Shown here one piece after another: positions 6,508 to 6,981 of a stretch of DNA of 6,981 nt; the stretch's first letter is position 1; every line of letters begins with the position of its first letter. The position numbers were made by a program, and so were the translations under genes. The stretch is from Chloroflexota bacterium (GTDB lineage: Bacteria; Chloroflexota; Dehalococcoidia; Tepidiformales; Tepidiformaceae). Where the stretch lies: NCBI GenBank assembly GCA_021823905.1, contig JAKALX010000191.1, forward strand, positions 1 through 6,981, read 5' to 3'. A model generated the notes under the pieces. It was not told where the DNA came from. It saw nothing but the letters and a program-made list of their open reading frames with translations, and made no database searches.

Positions 6508-6537
6508 CTGCCCGTTCCGAACCCGCGGTGCTAGAGT
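6508..6537 (+). promoter_or_regulatory. Weak promoter candidate of hemB
   Basis: In the 56 bases between the two divergent starts, TAGAGT (6532-6537), preceded by TGC, resembles an extended -10. A poor -35 (CTGCCC, 6508-6513) lies 18 bases upstream. Transcription would then start only a few bases before the ATG at 6545, so the message would be almost leaderless. Support is weak. Confidence 0.25.
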
Positions 6538-6544
6538 TGGTGCC

Positions 6545-6981
6545 ATGGAAATTCCGGCTTTCAAACGGCATCGAAGGCTTCGCCGCAGCCCCGCGATTCG
6601 CTCTCTCGTTCGCGAGACGGAACTGTCGGTCTCGCATCTCGTCTATCCGATCTTTGTCGACGCCAACCTTTCCGGGCGCGCGCCCATCGCCTCCATGCCC
6701 GGCCAGGATCGGCTCGGCCTGGACGCGCTCGCGGACGAAGCAAAGTCGCTGCGCGACCTGGCCATCCCGGCCGTGCTCCTGTTCGGCCTGCCGGTGACCA
6801 AGGACGAACGCGGCAGCGGCGCCTGGCAGCGGGACGGCGTGGTCCAGCAGGCGATCCGCCGGTTGAAGGACGCGAACCCGGAGCTCGTGATCATCGGCGA
6901 CGTCTGCCTCTGCGAATACACGAGCCACGGCCACTGCGGCATGCTCCGGCCCGACGGCGGCGTGGACAACGACGCGAGCCT
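6545..6981 (+). CDS. hemB: Delta-aminolevulinic acid dehydratase (porphobilinogen synthase), N-terminal part
   Basis: HemB condenses two 5-aminolevulinate molecules to porphobilinogen, the common precursor of heme, siroheme and cobalamin. The frame is open to the window edge and gives the first 145 residues of an enzyme usually about 325 long. The missing part holds the Schiff-base lysines. Visible family marks are RLRRSPAIRSLVRET (11-25), LVYPIFV (32-38), VLLFGLP...KDE.GSGAW (78-94), DGVVQQAIR (97-105) and DVCLCEYTSHGHCG (119-132). The three cysteines in that last motif (121, 123, 131) are the zinc ligands of the zinc-dependent class; magnesium-type enzymes lack them. The start is the ATG at 6545; only a weak GAGTTGG precedes it. 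The gene is divergent from the 228-residue protein. Its product feeds siroheme synthesis, which the nearby reductase needs, but hemB also serves all other tetrapyrroles. Confidence 0.95.
   Translation, partial: MEIPAFKRHRRLRRSPAIRSLVRETELSVSHLVYPIFVDANLSGRAPIASMPGQDRLGLDALADEAKSLRDLAIPAVLLFGLPVTKDERGSGAWQRDGVVQQAIRRLKDANPELVIIGDVCLCEYTSHGHCGMLRPDGGVDNDAS

Noticed and set aside
6422..6934. A 170-codon minus-strand frame across the hemB start
   Set aside because: It runs through the hemB N-terminus and the intergenic promoter region; hemB is certain from its motifs.

Overview
This window carries a compact assimilatory sulfate reduction cluster from a GC-rich bacterium. The organism cannot be fixed from the sequence alone. 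The high GC content, long antisense shadow frames, zinc-type HemB and a GCCGATT heptamer tandem repeat fit a soil-type lineage such as Acidobacteriota, but that placement is tentative.

Layout. Bases 2-358 (+) hold the end of an unrecognised gene that converges on the cys operon. Bases 3899 down to 369 (-) hold a four-gene operon transcribed cysH-cysC-cysD-cysN, with every junction overlapping. Bases 3900-4021 are a divergent control region with an inverted pair of 14-bp elements and a promoter candidate on each side. Bases 4022-5794 (+) encode a single-chain siroheme/[4Fe-4S] sulfite reductase. Bases 5802-6488 (-) encode a 228-residue protein of unknown function, convergent with the reductase. 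Bases 6545-6981 (+) are the first 145 codons of hemB, cut by the window edge.

How the genes work together. CysD and CysN together make APS from sulfate and ATP. CysH has the cysteine pattern of the [4Fe-4S] APS reductases and would turn APS into sulfite, which the divergent reductase takes to sulfide. CysC phosphorylates APS to PAPS, so the operon also feeds a PAPS branch. HemB supplies porphobilinogen, an early precursor of the siroheme that the reductase needs, although it is a general tetrapyrrole enzyme and its closeness may be incidental.

The pathway itself is well known and I see no wholly new system. The points worth a second look are the symmetric operator-like element between the two sulfur units, the heptamer tandem repeat translated in the N-terminus of CysC at the cysH-cysC junction, the pairing of an APS-type reductase with an APS kinase, and the unrecognised 228-residue protein.
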